Assembly: GCA_963805915.1 (NCBI GenBank)
Contig: CAWDWD010000007.1
Coordinates: 124,001-188,000, forward strand
Origin: JAEULH01 sp963805915
GTDB taxonomy: Bacteria; Pseudomonadota; Alphaproteobacteria; Rhodospirillales; Defluviicoccaceae
Length of the DNA stretch: 64,000 bases
Direction of reading: 5' to 3'
Below, in pieces: positions 47,800-56,053 of this stretch (positions are counted from its first letter, which is position 1; each line of letters begins with the position of its first letter). Made by a program: the position numbers and the translations under genes. The notes beneath the pieces are model-generated. The model was not told the DNA's origin. It was given only the letters and a program-made list of their open reading frames with translations, and did not search any database.

Positions 47800-49488
47800 A
47801 AACCAGCGGGGCGGGGCGTCGGGACGGTAGGCGCCCTCGCGGTAGATCCAGAACCGGTGGCCGCAGGCGTCTTCGATGCGGTAGTAGTCGCGGCTGGCGG
47901 CGGCAGCGTCGAACCCTTCGCTGTTGCCTGGGGTTCGCGCGGGCGCTTGGCCTTCATCCCGGCGCCACCACTCCGCGCCGATGCGCTCGGGACCTTCGGC
48001 GGCGGCGATCCGGTGCGGCCGCCGACGCCAGCGGAACATCGCCGGCGGGCCGTCGGGCACGGGGGCAATGACATCGATCGGCTCCGGCCATGGCAGGAGG
48101 TGGAGCGGACGCGGCTGGCGCGACTGCTCGCCGAGAGGCGCCGGCCCGGCCGGCGTCGATCTGGCTGGTGAAGGTCCGGCCGCGAGCGCCGCGCCGCCAT
48201 CGCCGAGCGCGGAGACCTCGACGCAGGCCCGCTCGGGAAGATGGCTGGCTTGCGCGCGCAGGCGCACGACGCGATCGGCGCCCAGGCGGTTGCCGAGAGT
48301 GTCGACCAGCCGGGCGACGCCGTCTGTCGGCGCTTCGCGGCCGAACCTCATGGTTGCCTGCGTGGGGGCGAGGGGCTCGACGACGAGCGCGCCAAGGATC
48401 ATGGCATCGACGCCGAAGCCTGAATCGACGCCCGCGAGCTTCTCCGCGAACAACCGCTCCAGATGCCGGGGGTCGCGCTCGGGCCGGCCGGTGCCGACGC
48501 CGATCGACGCGGCGCTGGCGTCGGTGCGGCACAGCCTGAGCTCGAGCCGCCGCGCGCCCTGATGGGCCTGGCCGAGACGGCCGCACAGCTCGCCCAGCAG
48601 ATGGCGGCAGGCGGCGGCGATATCCTCGCCGCGAACGATGGGCTCGGCGAAGGCAATGCGGCTGAGCATCGCCGGCACCGCCAGGCGGGGCGAGATCGGC
48701 TCGCCGGCGGCACCGGTGGCCTGGTCGAGACGGCGCGGCACGATCTCGCCGAACCGCGCGGCGAGTGGCGCGCGGGGCAGGGCCATGAGCTCGCCGATAT
48801 GGCGCAGGCCGACCGCGTGCAGGGCATCGACAACCATCGCCGGCAACCGCAGCGCGCTCACCGGCAGCGGAGCCAAGGCCGCCTCCGCGGCACCCGGCGC
48901 GACGACGCTTATGGGTGCAGCGGTCGCGATGCTCGACGCCTCTTTCGAAAATCGCGCCACTGCCCAGGCGGCGCCGGCGGTATCGGCGACGGCGGCCACG
49001 GCCGCCAGCCCGCATCCGCGCAGACGCTCGATCAGGTCGGCGAGCACCGCCTCTTCGCCGCCATGCAGGTGGGCGCAGCCGCTGATGTCGAGCCAGATCC
49101 CGGCGCCGCCGGGCGCGGCATCTCCGCTTTCGCCATCCACGGCCGTCCACGGGGTGTAGCGGCCGCACCACGCGGCCAGAGCCTCGAGCGCCCTGCGCTC
49201 GGCGGCCGGATCGGCGCCGGCCACGGCGAGATTGGGCAGGACCGCGCGCGCCTCGGCCAGCGAGAGGCCGGGAACGACGCCGCCGGCGCGCGCCGCGGGA
49301 CTGACCGCGATCACCCGAATGCCGCCGGGGCCGGACGCGATCGTCGCCAGCGGCACTCCGCCGGGCGGTGCGCTCCGCGGCCGGGACGATTGGGCGTCAG
49401 ATCGTAGCGCGCGCGCCACCGGTTTCCGCCGCCGGCCGAGCCGGTCGGTCGCGAAGGTCGGCAGCCACAACGAAACCACGCGTTTCAT
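47779..49488 (-). CDS. imuB: Y-family polymerase-like protein ImuB
   Basis: Non-catalytic Y-family relative that bridges ImuA, ImuC and the beta clamp in SOS mutagenesis. The start MKRVVSLWLPTFATDRL lacks the catalytic aspartates of true Y-polymerases, as expected for ImuB. AAWCGRYTPWTAVDG and GIWLDISGCAHLHGGEEAVLADL are typical, followed by helix-hairpin-helix (LRHIGELMALPRAPLAARFG) and little-finger regions. 569 residues; the frame upstream of 49488 belongs to imuA. The C-terminus ends SRDYYRIEDACGHRFWIYR. Overlaps imuA by 92 nt. Confidence 0.93.
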   Translation of the reverse strand: MKRVVSLWLPTFATDRLGRRRKPVARALRSDAQSSRPRSAPPGGVPLATIASGPGGIRVIAVSPAARAGGVVPGLSLAEARAVLPNLAVAGADPAAERRALEALAAWCGRYTPWTAVDGESGDAAPGGAGIWLDISGCAHLHGGEEAVLADLIERLRGCGLAAVAAVADTAGAAWAVARFSKEASSIATAAPISVVAPGAAEAALAPLPVSALRLPAMVVDALHAVGLRHIGELMALPRAPLAARFGEIVPRRLDQATGAAGEPISPRLAVPAMLSRIAFAEPIVRGEDIAAACRHLLGELCGRLGQAHQGARRLELRLCRTDASAASIGVGTGRPERDPRHLERLFAEKLAGVDSGFGVDAMILGALVVEPLAPTQATMRFGREAPTDGVARLVDTLGNRLGADRVVRLRAQASHLPERACVEVSALGDGGAALAAGPSPARSTPAGPAPLGEQSRQPRPLHLLPWPEPIDVIAPVPDGPPAMFRWRRRPHRIAAAEGPERIGAEWWRRDEGQAPARTPGNSEGFDAAAASRDYYRIEDACGHRFWIYREGAYRPDAPPRWFLHGRFA

Positions 49489-50215
49489 CGCACCACTCCA
49501 AGAGCCAAGTCGAGGGCGTGCCGGCCCGGCAGCGCCGCAGTTCGACCCGCCAGCGGGATCGCGGGCGGGAGGCCCGATGGTCCCAGGCGGCGTTTGCGGC
49601 GGCGCAGGGGTCGGCGCACGGGTCGGCGGCGGCGATCCGCCAGCGGGTGAGCGCCGGGCTCGGCGCGGGCCGCGTCCCCGCCGGGCGCAGAAGAAGGGCG
49701 GCAACACCTCCGGTTTCGGCGGCCAGTTGCAGCCGACGCAGCGCGATCGCGCCGCCGCCGGCGGTTTCGCCCAGCACCGCCGCGGGGGCGCGGCTACGCA
49801 ATCCTTCTTCCATGGCCCACAAGACGTCGGTCTCGCTGCGCGGACGAACGACGATCACCCGCGCGGCATCGAGGCCGAAGGCGGCCAGTCCCGGGCCATG
49901 GAGGTCGCGTCCGCGCCGGCACCAAACGACGATCCCGCGTTCTCCAGCCAGGCGGGCGAGGACCGCGGCGCAGAAGCCCGCCGCGGCGGCGCTCTCGTCG
50001 GCGGCGTCCACCTCGTGCAGGCAAGCCAGGCGCAGACCGCCGCGTAGCGCGACGTCGAGCGCATCCACTCCGAGCGCGACCGCGGCCCGCTCGCGGAGCG
50101 TCCCCGGCGAGAGCGACCCAGATGGACCGGCGGCACCCTCCATGCGCGCGATTTTTGCGCGAAGAGCGGCGATCAACCGCTTGTCCGGAGGAGAAAAAGT
50201 GGGCGAAGAGGCCAT
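49397..50215 (-). CDS. imuA: ImuA, RecA-like accessory protein of the mutasome
   Basis: 272 residues with a RecA/SulA-like core: LHEVDAADESAAAAGFCAAVLARLAGERGIVVWCRRGRDLHGPGL, then the helix in RSETDVLWAMEEGLRS and the RRLQLAAETGGVAALLLRP strand. First gene of the imuA-imuB-imuC SOS cassette, with an SOS box 27 bp upstream of its ATG. The Arg/Ala-rich C-terminal 90 residues overlap the imuB start in another frame. Confidence 0.9.
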   Translation of the reverse strand: MASSPTFSPPDKRLIAALRAKIARMEGAAGPSGSLSPGTLRERAAVALGVDALDVALRGGLRLACLHEVDAADESAAAAGFCAAVLARLAGERGIVVWCRRGRDLHGPGLAAFGLDAARVIVVRPRSETDVLWAMEEGLRSRAPAAVLGETAGGGAIALRRLQLAAETGGVAALLLRPAGTRPAPSPALTRWRIAAADPCADPCAAANAAWDHRASRPRSRWRVELRRCRAGTPSTWLLEWCDETRGFVVAADLRDRPARPAAETGGARATI

Positions 50216-50241
50216 TACGCTGCGACCCTCGGCTAATTTTT

Positions 50242-50256
50242 GTTCTTGTTATGTTC
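50242..50256 (-). promoter_or_regulatory. LexA (SOS) box upstream of imuA
   Basis: GTTC-TTGTTAT-GTTC matches the alphaproteobacterial LexA site GTTC-N7-GTTC exactly. It lies 27 bp upstream of the imuA start, so it controls the leftward imuA-imuB-imuC transcript and repression by LexA is expected. The rest of 50216-50543 holds no recognised gene. Confidence 0.88.
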
Positions 50257-50543
50257 TAATTGTGCCCGCGCCGTGTGTCAAGCCGGGAGAAATTCATGAT
50301 CAGGCCAACCGGGAGAAAACCCGCATCCGGGCGCGCGAAAAATGTACCTCCGCGGGGACACCAAACCGCGGCGCGTCAGCGCTCACACTCGATTACGGCC
50401 CCGGTCATGGTCCCAGTTACGGGTCCGGGCATGGCCTTGCGGGGCGGGACGCGATGAAGTAGCTATTGGCGAATGTCCGCTTGGGTCGTGCGCGCGACGC
50501 GCAATTGCGTCGGCCGCGACGGCGGAAGCTGAGCGAGGCGGCG

Positions 50544-52292
50544 ATGTCGACCGATCCGTTGAAAAATGCCGTCAACCAGTGTCGCTCGGCCCTGCTGGTC
50601 GTCGGCGGCTTCAGCCTGTTCATCAACCTTCTCGTGTTGACCTCGCCCATCTACATGATGCAGATGTACGATCGGGTACTCTCCAGCGGCCGGGTCGAGA
50701 CGCTCGGTTTCCTCACGTTGATCGCCGGCATCGCCGTCATGGTCATGGGCGCGCTGGAAGCGGTGCGCGGACGCCTGCTTGCGCGGATCGGCGGCTGGCT
50801 CGACAAGTGCCTGGCACCCGAGTTGATCGCGGCCAGCGTTCGCGGCGCGCTGTTCGGCGCGACTGCTACGGCACAGCCGCTGCGCGATCTCTCGACCGTT
50901 CGCGCCTTCCTCGGTGGGACCGGGGTCAACGCGATTTTCGACGCGCCCTGGGCGCCGATCTTTCTCGCCATCATCTACTGGCTGCACCCGATGCTGGGCC
51001 TGCTCGGCGTGGTCGCGGCGATCGTGCTGCTGGCGATCGCATTCTTGAACGAGGCCTCGTCGCGGCGGCTCTTGAAGGAAGCGGGCGGGGTGACGCTGGC
51101 CAATATCCAGCGCGCCGACTCGGCGATCCGCAACGCCGACGTCTTCCACGCCATGGGCATGATGCAGGGCTTCCTGTTCGGCTGGACCGGGCGCAACGAG
51201 ACGGCTCTCGCCGGCCAGTTGCGCGCGAGTGATCGCAGCGCGACGATCATCGGGGTCTCCAAGTTCTTCCGCGTCTTCGTCCAGATCCTGATTCTCGGCG
51301 CGGGCGCCTATCTGGTCATTCAGCACGAGCTGACCTCCGGCGGCATGATCGCCGCCTCGATCCTGCTCGGCCGGGCGCTGGCGCCGGTCGATCAGGCGAT
51401 CGGGGCGTGGAAAAGCATGGTTGCCGCCCGCGATGCCTTCGATCGGGTCAAGCGCCTGCTCGACCGCTTCACGCCTCCGGCCGAAGGCATGGCGTTGCCG
51501 CCGCCAAACGGTCATCTGGCCTGCGAAAATGTGGTCTATCAGGCCAGCGGCCGAGAAAAACCCATCCTCAATCAGGTCAGTTTCGCGCTTCACCCAGGCG
51601 AGGCCCTCGGGATCATCGGTCCGTCGGCGGCCGGCAAGTCGACCCTGTGCAAGATCCTCGTCGGCACCTGGCTGCCGACGCGTGGCCATGCCCGGCTCGA
51701 CGGCGCCGATCTGTCGGCGTGGCCGCCCTCGCAGCTTGGTCCGTTCGTGGGCTACCTGCCGCAGGATGTCGAATTGTTCGCCGGCACGATCAGGGACAAC
51801 ATCGCCCGCCTGCTTCCCGACCCGGAACCGGCGGCGGTGGTCGAGGCGGCGCGGATCGCCGGCGTTCACGACATGATTTTGCACCTGCCCAAGGGCTACG
51901 AGACCGAGATCGGCGAGAGCGGATCGTACCTGTCGGGCGGGCAGCGCCAGCGCGTCGGCCTCGCCCGCGCGCTGTTCGGCCGGCCCCGGCTGATCGTGCT
52001 CGACGAGCCCAACGCCAGCCTCGACGCCGAGGGCGAAGACGCCCTGGTAGCGGCCATCGAGACGGCCAAGGGCTGGGGCGCCACGGTTGTTCTCGTCGCC
52101 CATCAGCCACGCGTCCTTCAGCCCGTGACCAAGCTTTTGTTCATGCGCGACGGCCGGGTCGAGCTCTTCGGTGATCGCGACGACGTGCTTGCCAAACTCA
52201 GGGGCAAGAGCGTTCCGCCGCGGCCCCCGGCGCCGCGCGCCGTCGCTGATCCCGAGGCGCCGCGCGCCATTACCGGACAGGGTGGACAATGA
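50544..52292 (+). CDS. Type I secretion system permease/ATPase (PrtD/LapB-like)
   Basis: ABC exporter half-transporter of the type I secretion family. The membrane domain has FSLFINLLVLTSPIYMMQMYDRVLSSGRVETL, a near-diagnostic N-terminus, and the inner-membrane segments to about residue 300. The ATPase domain has Walker A GPSAAGKST, the signature YLSGGQRQRVGLARAL and Walker B LIVLDEPNASLD. No N-terminal C39 peptidase domain. 582 residues from the ATG at 50544; overlaps the HlyD gene by 4 nt. The secreted substrate and the TolC partner are not in the window. Confidence 0.94.
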   Translation: MSTDPLKNAVNQCRSALLVVGGFSLFINLLVLTSPIYMMQMYDRVLSSGRVETLGFLTLIAGIAVMVMGALEAVRGRLLARIGGWLDKCLAPELIAASVRGALFGATATAQPLRDLSTVRAFLGGTGVNAIFDAPWAPIFLAIIYWLHPMLGLLGVVAAIVLLAIAFLNEASSRRLLKEAGGVTLANIQRADSAIRNADVFHAMGMMQGFLFGWTGRNETALAGQLRASDRSATIIGVSKFFRVFVQILILGAGAYLVIQHELTSGGMIAASILLGRALAPVDQAIGAWKSMVAARDAFDRVKRLLDRFTPPAEGMALPPPNGHLACENVVYQASGREKPILNQVSFALHPGEALGIIGPSAAGKSTLCKILVGTWLPTRGHARLDGADLSAWPPSQLGPFVGYLPQDVELFAGTIRDNIARLLPDPEPAAVVEAARIAGVHDMILHLPKGYETEIGESGSYLSGGQRQRVGLARALFGRPRLIVLDEPNASLDAEGEDALVAAIETAKGWGATVVLVAHQPRVLQPVTKLLFMRDGRVELFGDRDDVLAKLRGKSVPPRPPAPRAVADPEAPRAITGQGGQ

Positions 52293-53638
52293 GTAGCGAA
52301 CTGGTGGTCAACGCATCCGGATCGCGGCTGGTCGCGCCGGTGGCGCCGCTGAAACAGGATATCAAGGCAACGAAGTGGCTGGGCATCGCCATTGTCGTCG
52401 CGTTTTTCGTCATCGGCGGCGGCTGGGCGGCGACCGCGCCACTGTCGGGCGCGTCGATCGCGCCCGGCGCGGTTTCGCCACAGGGCAGCCACCGGGTCGT
52501 GCAGCATCTCGAAGGCGGGATCATCCGCGACATCCTGGTCAAGGAGGGCGAAAACGTCAGCGCCGGCCAGACACTGATCGTTCTCGAAGACGTCGGCGCC
52601 CAGGCCGAGGTCGGCACCTTGTCGAACCGTCTGCGGACCTTAGCCGCGACCGAGGCGCGTCTTCAGGCCGAGCGGGTCGACGCGAACAAGATCGAATTCC
52701 AGCACCCGGCGCTGGCGGAGAAAAGCGACCCGGAATTGGCCGCGATCCTCGCCCAGCAGGTCCATCAGTTCGAGACCCGCCAAGCCAATGACGCCTCGCG
52801 CGTCGGTGTGCTTAATCAGAAAATCGCCCAGCTGGAACAGCAGATTGTCGGCGTCCGGCGCCAGCTCACCGGGGTGCGGCGGCAACGCGCCCTGATCGCC
52901 GAAGAGCTGAAATCGGTCAAGGCCCTGTACGAGAAGGGCTACGAACGCAAGCCGCGGATGCTCGAGTTGCAGCGCACCGAGGCCGGACTTCTCGGCAGCG
53001 AGGGCGATCTTGTCTCGCGCATAGCGCGCGCCGAAGAGGAGATCGGCGGCGCCAAACTGGAGATCATCAATACCCGGATTCAGCGCCGCGAGGAGGTCGA
53101 TCGCGATCTCTCGCAAGTCCAGTCCGACCTGTTTCAGGTCGAACAACAAATCAAGGAGAGCCGCGACCGGCTGGAGCGGACCGTGATCACGGCGCCGGTC
53201 GACGGCATTGTCATGGATCTGCAATTCAAGACCGTCGGCGGGGTGGTGCGCCCCGGCGACAAAATCCTCGACGTCGTCCCGACCCGCGAGGACCTGATCA
53301 TCGACGCTCGGGTGTCGACCAAGGACATCGACGAGGTTCATGCCAACCTCTCGGCCTACGTCATGTTCCCGTCCTATCCGCAGCGCTATCTGCCGCGGAT
53401 CGACGCGAGGGTCGAGTCGGTGTCGGCGGACGCCAAGCAGGACGAGCGCTCGGGAGAGCGCTACTACCTCGCCAGGATCCGCATCGATCGTGATCGCATT
53501 AAGGAGTTGGCGCCGGACGTCGAACTTGTTCCCGGCCTGCCGGCGGAAGTGTTCATCCGCACGGCCGAACGCACCGTGCTCGATTACCTGATGCAGCCGA
53601 TCTTGATGACGATCGAGCACACGTTTAGGGAGCGCTGA
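52289..53638 (+). CDS. HlyD-family type I secretion periplasmic adaptor
   Basis: Membrane fusion protein of the same exporter. One N-terminal transmembrane helix (WLGIAIVVAFFVIGGGWAATAP), a lipoyl half-motif (GSHRVVQHLEGGIIRDILVKEGENVSAGQTLIVLE), a long coiled coil (residues about 100-280) and the second half (VITAPVDGIVMDLQFKTVGGVV) followed by the beta-barrel with SAYVMFPSYPQRYLP. 449 residues. It meets the convergent M23 peptidase gene 12 bp away, without an obvious terminator. Confidence 0.94.
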   Translation: MSSELVVNASGSRLVAPVAPLKQDIKATKWLGIAIVVAFFVIGGGWAATAPLSGASIAPGAVSPQGSHRVVQHLEGGIIRDILVKEGENVSAGQTLIVLEDVGAQAEVGTLSNRLRTLAATEARLQAERVDANKIEFQHPALAEKSDPELAAILAQQVHQFETRQANDASRVGVLNQKIAQLEQQIVGVRRQLTGVRRQRALIAEELKSVKALYEKGYERKPRMLELQRTEAGLLGSEGDLVSRIARAEEEIGGAKLEIINTRIQRREEVDRDLSQVQSDLFQVEQQIKESRDRLERTVITAPVDGIVMDLQFKTVGGVVRPGDKILDVVPTREDLIIDARVSTKDIDEVHANLSAYVMFPSYPQRYLPRIDARVESVSADAKQDERSGERYYLARIRIDRDRIKELAPDVELVPGLPAEVFIRTAERTVLDYLMQPILMTIEHTFRER

Positions 53639-53650
53639 CGGTCGTTAACA

Positions 53651-54676
53651 CTACTCGACGAGCGCCACGGAGCGGCTGATCCTCACCACCGTCTGGCCGT
53701 CACGGTTGAGCGTGTAGTCGCCCCGGTAGACGCCGCGGGGCCAGCCGCCGGCGGGCCGCTTTACGCCTGCGAACACGAACCGGCTGATGGCGTCGGCCTC
53801 CAGCCGGCTTTCGCGCTCATGCACGATGCGGCCGGCGGGGCCGGTAATGACGAGGTGTTCCCGATCGCCCGTTTGCGCGCCGGACACATCGACCCAGTAG
53901 ACCAGCGCCGCCGCGCCCGGCGGAAGCGCCTCGGCGGAATAGAGGCCGCGCCGCGCGGCTTCGGCGTTCGGCGGCGCGGCCGCGAAGCCGGCGCTGAGCG
54001 CCACGCTCGCGCGGTAGGGCAGGCGGGCACTGGCCGCTTCGGACCACAACGGCGCGCGCGCATCGCCGCACGCGGTGAATGAAACCAGTCCGACGAACGG
54101 GTCGACGGCGGTGCCATGGTGGCGGACGGCGAATTCGACGTGCGGAAACTCGGAGTTGCCGGACAGGCCGATCAGGCCCAGCTTTTCACCGGTATCGACG
54201 CGCTGGCCGACCTCGACGGTGACGCTGCCTTGACGCAGATGGCTGTACTGGGTCTCGAACCCGTCGCCGTGGTCGATGACGACGCCGTTTCCGGCCATCC
54301 GCCCGGCGAGCGCAGCCTGGCCGATTTCGCGCACGCTGACGTCCGCCATGCCGTCGCGGACGGCCTTGACGACCCCTGGCGCCGCGGCGAGGACCCGCAC
54401 GCCGCGTTCCATCGCCGGATAATCAGGCACGCGGAAATCCGTGCCGGTGTCGCCGTCCTTGCTCAGGCGGCCGCAGGCATAGTCCATCCGCTCGGCGCTT
54501 GGGTCGTGGTCGACGTACTTCTGGATCGAGCAAACCCGCTCCATGTCGCAATCGACCGGCACCTCAAGCTCAAGCGCCCCGGCGCCGCGCGCAAGCGATA
54601 CCGCTCCGGCGATCATGACCAACGCGGCGGCGCCGAGCGCAAGCGTTCCCCGGCCGCGATCGAACATCTTTGCCAT
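53651..54676 (-). CDS. Exported M23-family peptidoglycan endopeptidase-like protein
   Basis: An N-terminal hydrophobic signal (LALGAAALVMIAGAVSLARGAGA) precedes an M23/LytM domain: SKDGDTGTDFRVPDYPAMERGVRVLAAAPGVVKAV, VVIDHGDGFETQYSHLRQGSVTVEVGQRVDTGEKLGLIGLSGNSEFPHVEFAVRHHG. Zinc ligands look present (the H..D of the first motif is replaced by GTDF, and HVEF gives the last), so activity is plausible but not certain. The C-terminal 120 residues are beta-rich. 341 residues from the ATG at 54676. The adjacent type I secretion genes are not clearly linked to it. Confidence 0.82.
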   Translation of the reverse strand: MAKMFDRGRGTLALGAAALVMIAGAVSLARGAGALELEVPVDCDMERVCSIQKYVDHDPSAERMDYACGRLSKDGDTGTDFRVPDYPAMERGVRVLAAAPGVVKAVRDGMADVSVREIGQAALAGRMAGNGVVIDHGDGFETQYSHLRQGSVTVEVGQRVDTGEKLGLIGLSGNSEFPHVEFAVRHHGTAVDPFVGLVSFTACGDARAPLWSEAASARLPYRASVALSAGFAAAPPNAEAARRGLYSAEALPPGAAALVYWVDVSGAQTGDREHLVITGPAGRIVHERESRLEADAISRFVFAGVKRPAGGWPRGVYRGDYTLNRDGQTVVRISRSVALVE

Positions 54677-54723
54677 TCCAATCAGCCTTGATGTCGCGTT
54701 CAACGCGTGGTTTCGGCCGCTTG

Positions 54724-54748
54724 GGAACCAATCGCCTCCGCTGCGGTT
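54724..54748 (+). promoter_or_regulatory. Possible EcfG general-stress promoter for the Pmp3-like gene
   Basis: GGAAC (54724-54728), a 16-bp spacer, then GGTT (54745-54748). The EcfG consensus is GGAAC-N16/17-CGTT, so one base of the -10 element deviates. It lies 97 bp before the gene start. Confidence 0.5.
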
Positions 54749-54844
54749 GATTATCACGACCCGCGCCGGCGGGGGCATTCCCGACGGGGAGGCGTCTCGC
54801 CGGCGGGTTCTTATTTTACCGGCGCTGCGCAAGGAGTACACGCG

Positions 54845-55036
54845 ATGGATCTTATCAGGATACTGCTGGCGATTCTTCTTCCGCCGCTTGGCGTCTTTTT
54901 GCAGGTCGGCCTGGGCGGCCAGTTCTGGATCAACGTTGTGCTGACGCTGTTCGGCTACATCCCCGGCATCATTCACGCGGTCTGGATCATCGCCACGCGT
55001 GGAGGCAGCCAGCGTGGAGCCGACGTCGCCCGCTAG
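54845..55036 (+). CDS. YqaE/Pmp3 family membrane protein
   Basis: 63 residues with two transmembrane helices: ILLAILLPPLGVFLQVGLG, then INVVLTLFGYIPGIIHAVWII. The LPPLGVFL motif is the hallmark of the Pmp3/UPF0057 proteolipids, which in other organisms help membrane potential and salt tolerance. AAGGAG lies 8 bp before the ATG. It opens the stress-envelope cassette. Confidence 0.9.
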   Translation: MDLIRILLAILLPPLGVFLQVGLGGQFWINVVLTLFGYIPGIIHAVWIIATRGGSQRGADVAR

Positions 55037-55075
55037 CCGGGGCGCGAGCGCGTGGGGCGGAGTTCTCAATCTTTT

Positions 55076-55100
55076 GGAACTTCCCGCCCGCGACCACGTT
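55076..55100 (+). promoter_or_regulatory. EcfG (general stress sigma factor) promoter
   Basis: GGAAC at 55076-55080, exactly 16 bp, then CGTT at 55097-55100: a full match to the alphaproteobacterial EcfG consensus. The predicted start of transcription, about 55107, lies 31 bp before the first gene of a four-gene run (55138-58644). Confidence 0.82.
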
Positions 55101-55137
55101 CATTCCTGCAAATCGTTATCACTGAAGAGGCGTTGAG

Positions 55138-55674
55138 ATGGCGGATGCACACGAGACTTTAGGCAAAGCCGGCCCCGAGAGTGAACACGCCGCGCGAAAC
55201 GCGGCCCAGGCCCTGAAGAGTGAAGGCCAACGTCTCGCCGCGGACGTCAGCGCGAAGGCGAACGCGCTCGCGGCCGAGCAGAAGGACATGGCGTCGGGCT
55301 ACCTGAGCGACATCTCGGAAGCCGTGGACAGCTTCACGTCCACCCTGGATCAGAAGGGGCATGGCTCGATCGCCGAGTACACCCGCGTCGCGGCGGAAGA
55401 AATCCGCCGCATGAGCCGAGCCATCGAGGCGCGCGATCTGGGCGACCTCGCCAACGAGGTCGGGGCGTTCGCCCGGCGGCGCCCGGCGGTGTTCTATGGC
55501 GGCGCCCTGGCGATCGGCTTCGGCTTGGCCCGTTTTCTCGCCAGTTCGAAATCCGGCCGTGACTCCGGCCATGACTCACGCGCGCCGGCCCCACACCCCC
55601 TGACGACGGGCGCCGCCGCGCCGCCGGCCACCTATCCCGCCACCAGTTCGCAAGGAATGCCCAGCCATGGCTGA
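55138..55674 (+). CDS. Amphipathic stress-cassette protein with one membrane segment
   Basis: 178 residues. The N-terminal 110 residues are Ala/Glu/Lys-rich and helical (HAARNAAQALKSEGQRLAADVSAKANALAAEQKDMASGYLSDI); then RRRPAVFYGGALAIGFGLARFLA forms one transmembrane helix, followed by a Ser/Pro-rich tail. The layout resembles proteins found next to holin-like and DUF3618 genes in other alphaproteobacteria; no named family is recognised. It overlaps the next gene by 8 nt and is first behind the EcfG promoter. Confidence 0.8.
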   Translation: MADAHETLGKAGPESEHAARNAAQALKSEGQRLAADVSAKANALAAEQKDMASGYLSDISEAVDSFTSTLDQKGHGSIAEYTRVAAEEIRRMSRAIEARDLGDLANEVGAFARRRPAVFYGGALAIGFGLARFLASSKSGRDSGHDSRAPAPHPLTTGAAAPPATYPATSSQGMPSHG

Positions 55675-56053
55675 ACGAGATGAAACCACGAGGTCGCTTC
55701 TGTCCGACCTTATCGCGAGCGTACAAACGCTTATTCGCCAGGAGCTTCGGCTGGCGCAGGCCGAGGGGTCGGAAAAGATCGACCAGGTGACCGCCGGCGC
55801 GGTCGGCATCGTCGCCGGAATGCTGGTGGCCTTCGCCGCGCTCCTGGTCCTGCTTCAGGCGTTGGTTGTTGCATTGGCCCATTACATGGACGCCGGCTGG
55901 GCATCGCTGATCGTCGGCGTCGCTGTCGCGATCATCGGCTTCGCCTTGATTAAATACGGCCAGTCGAACCTGTCGAGCACCAACCTCGTTCCCGAGCGCA
56001 CGATGAAGTCCGTTCGCGCCGACGCTGACCTCGCAATGGATAAAGTACGATGA
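55667..56053 (+). CDS. Phage-holin-superfamily protein (DUF1469 type)
   Basis: 128 residues. An N-terminal amphipathic helix (RSLLSDLIASVQTLIRQELRLAQAEGSEKI) precedes two transmembrane helices (GIVAGMLVAFAALLVLLQALVVALAHYM and ASLIVGVAVAIIGFALIKYG). Despite the family name this is a chromosomal stress protein, not a sign of a prophage: no phage genes are nearby. It overlaps both neighbours by a few nt. Confidence 0.88.
   Translation: MAERDETTRSLLSDLIASVQTLIRQELRLAQAEGSEKIDQVTAGAVGIVAGMLVAFAALLVLLQALVVALAHYMDAGWASLIVGVAVAIIGFALIKYGQSNLSSTNLVPERTMKSVRADADLAMDKVR

Noticed and set aside
50812..50826. TGGCAC-N5-TTGA as a second sigma-54 promoter
   Set aside because: It lies inside the type I secretion ATPase coding region, lacks the invariant GC of the -12 element, and no gene starts nearby.
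55667..56053. Holin-family protein as evidence of a prophage
   Set aside because: No integrase, capsid, tail or lysis genes are nearby, and the gene is overlapped by stress-cassette genes with an EcfG promoter.
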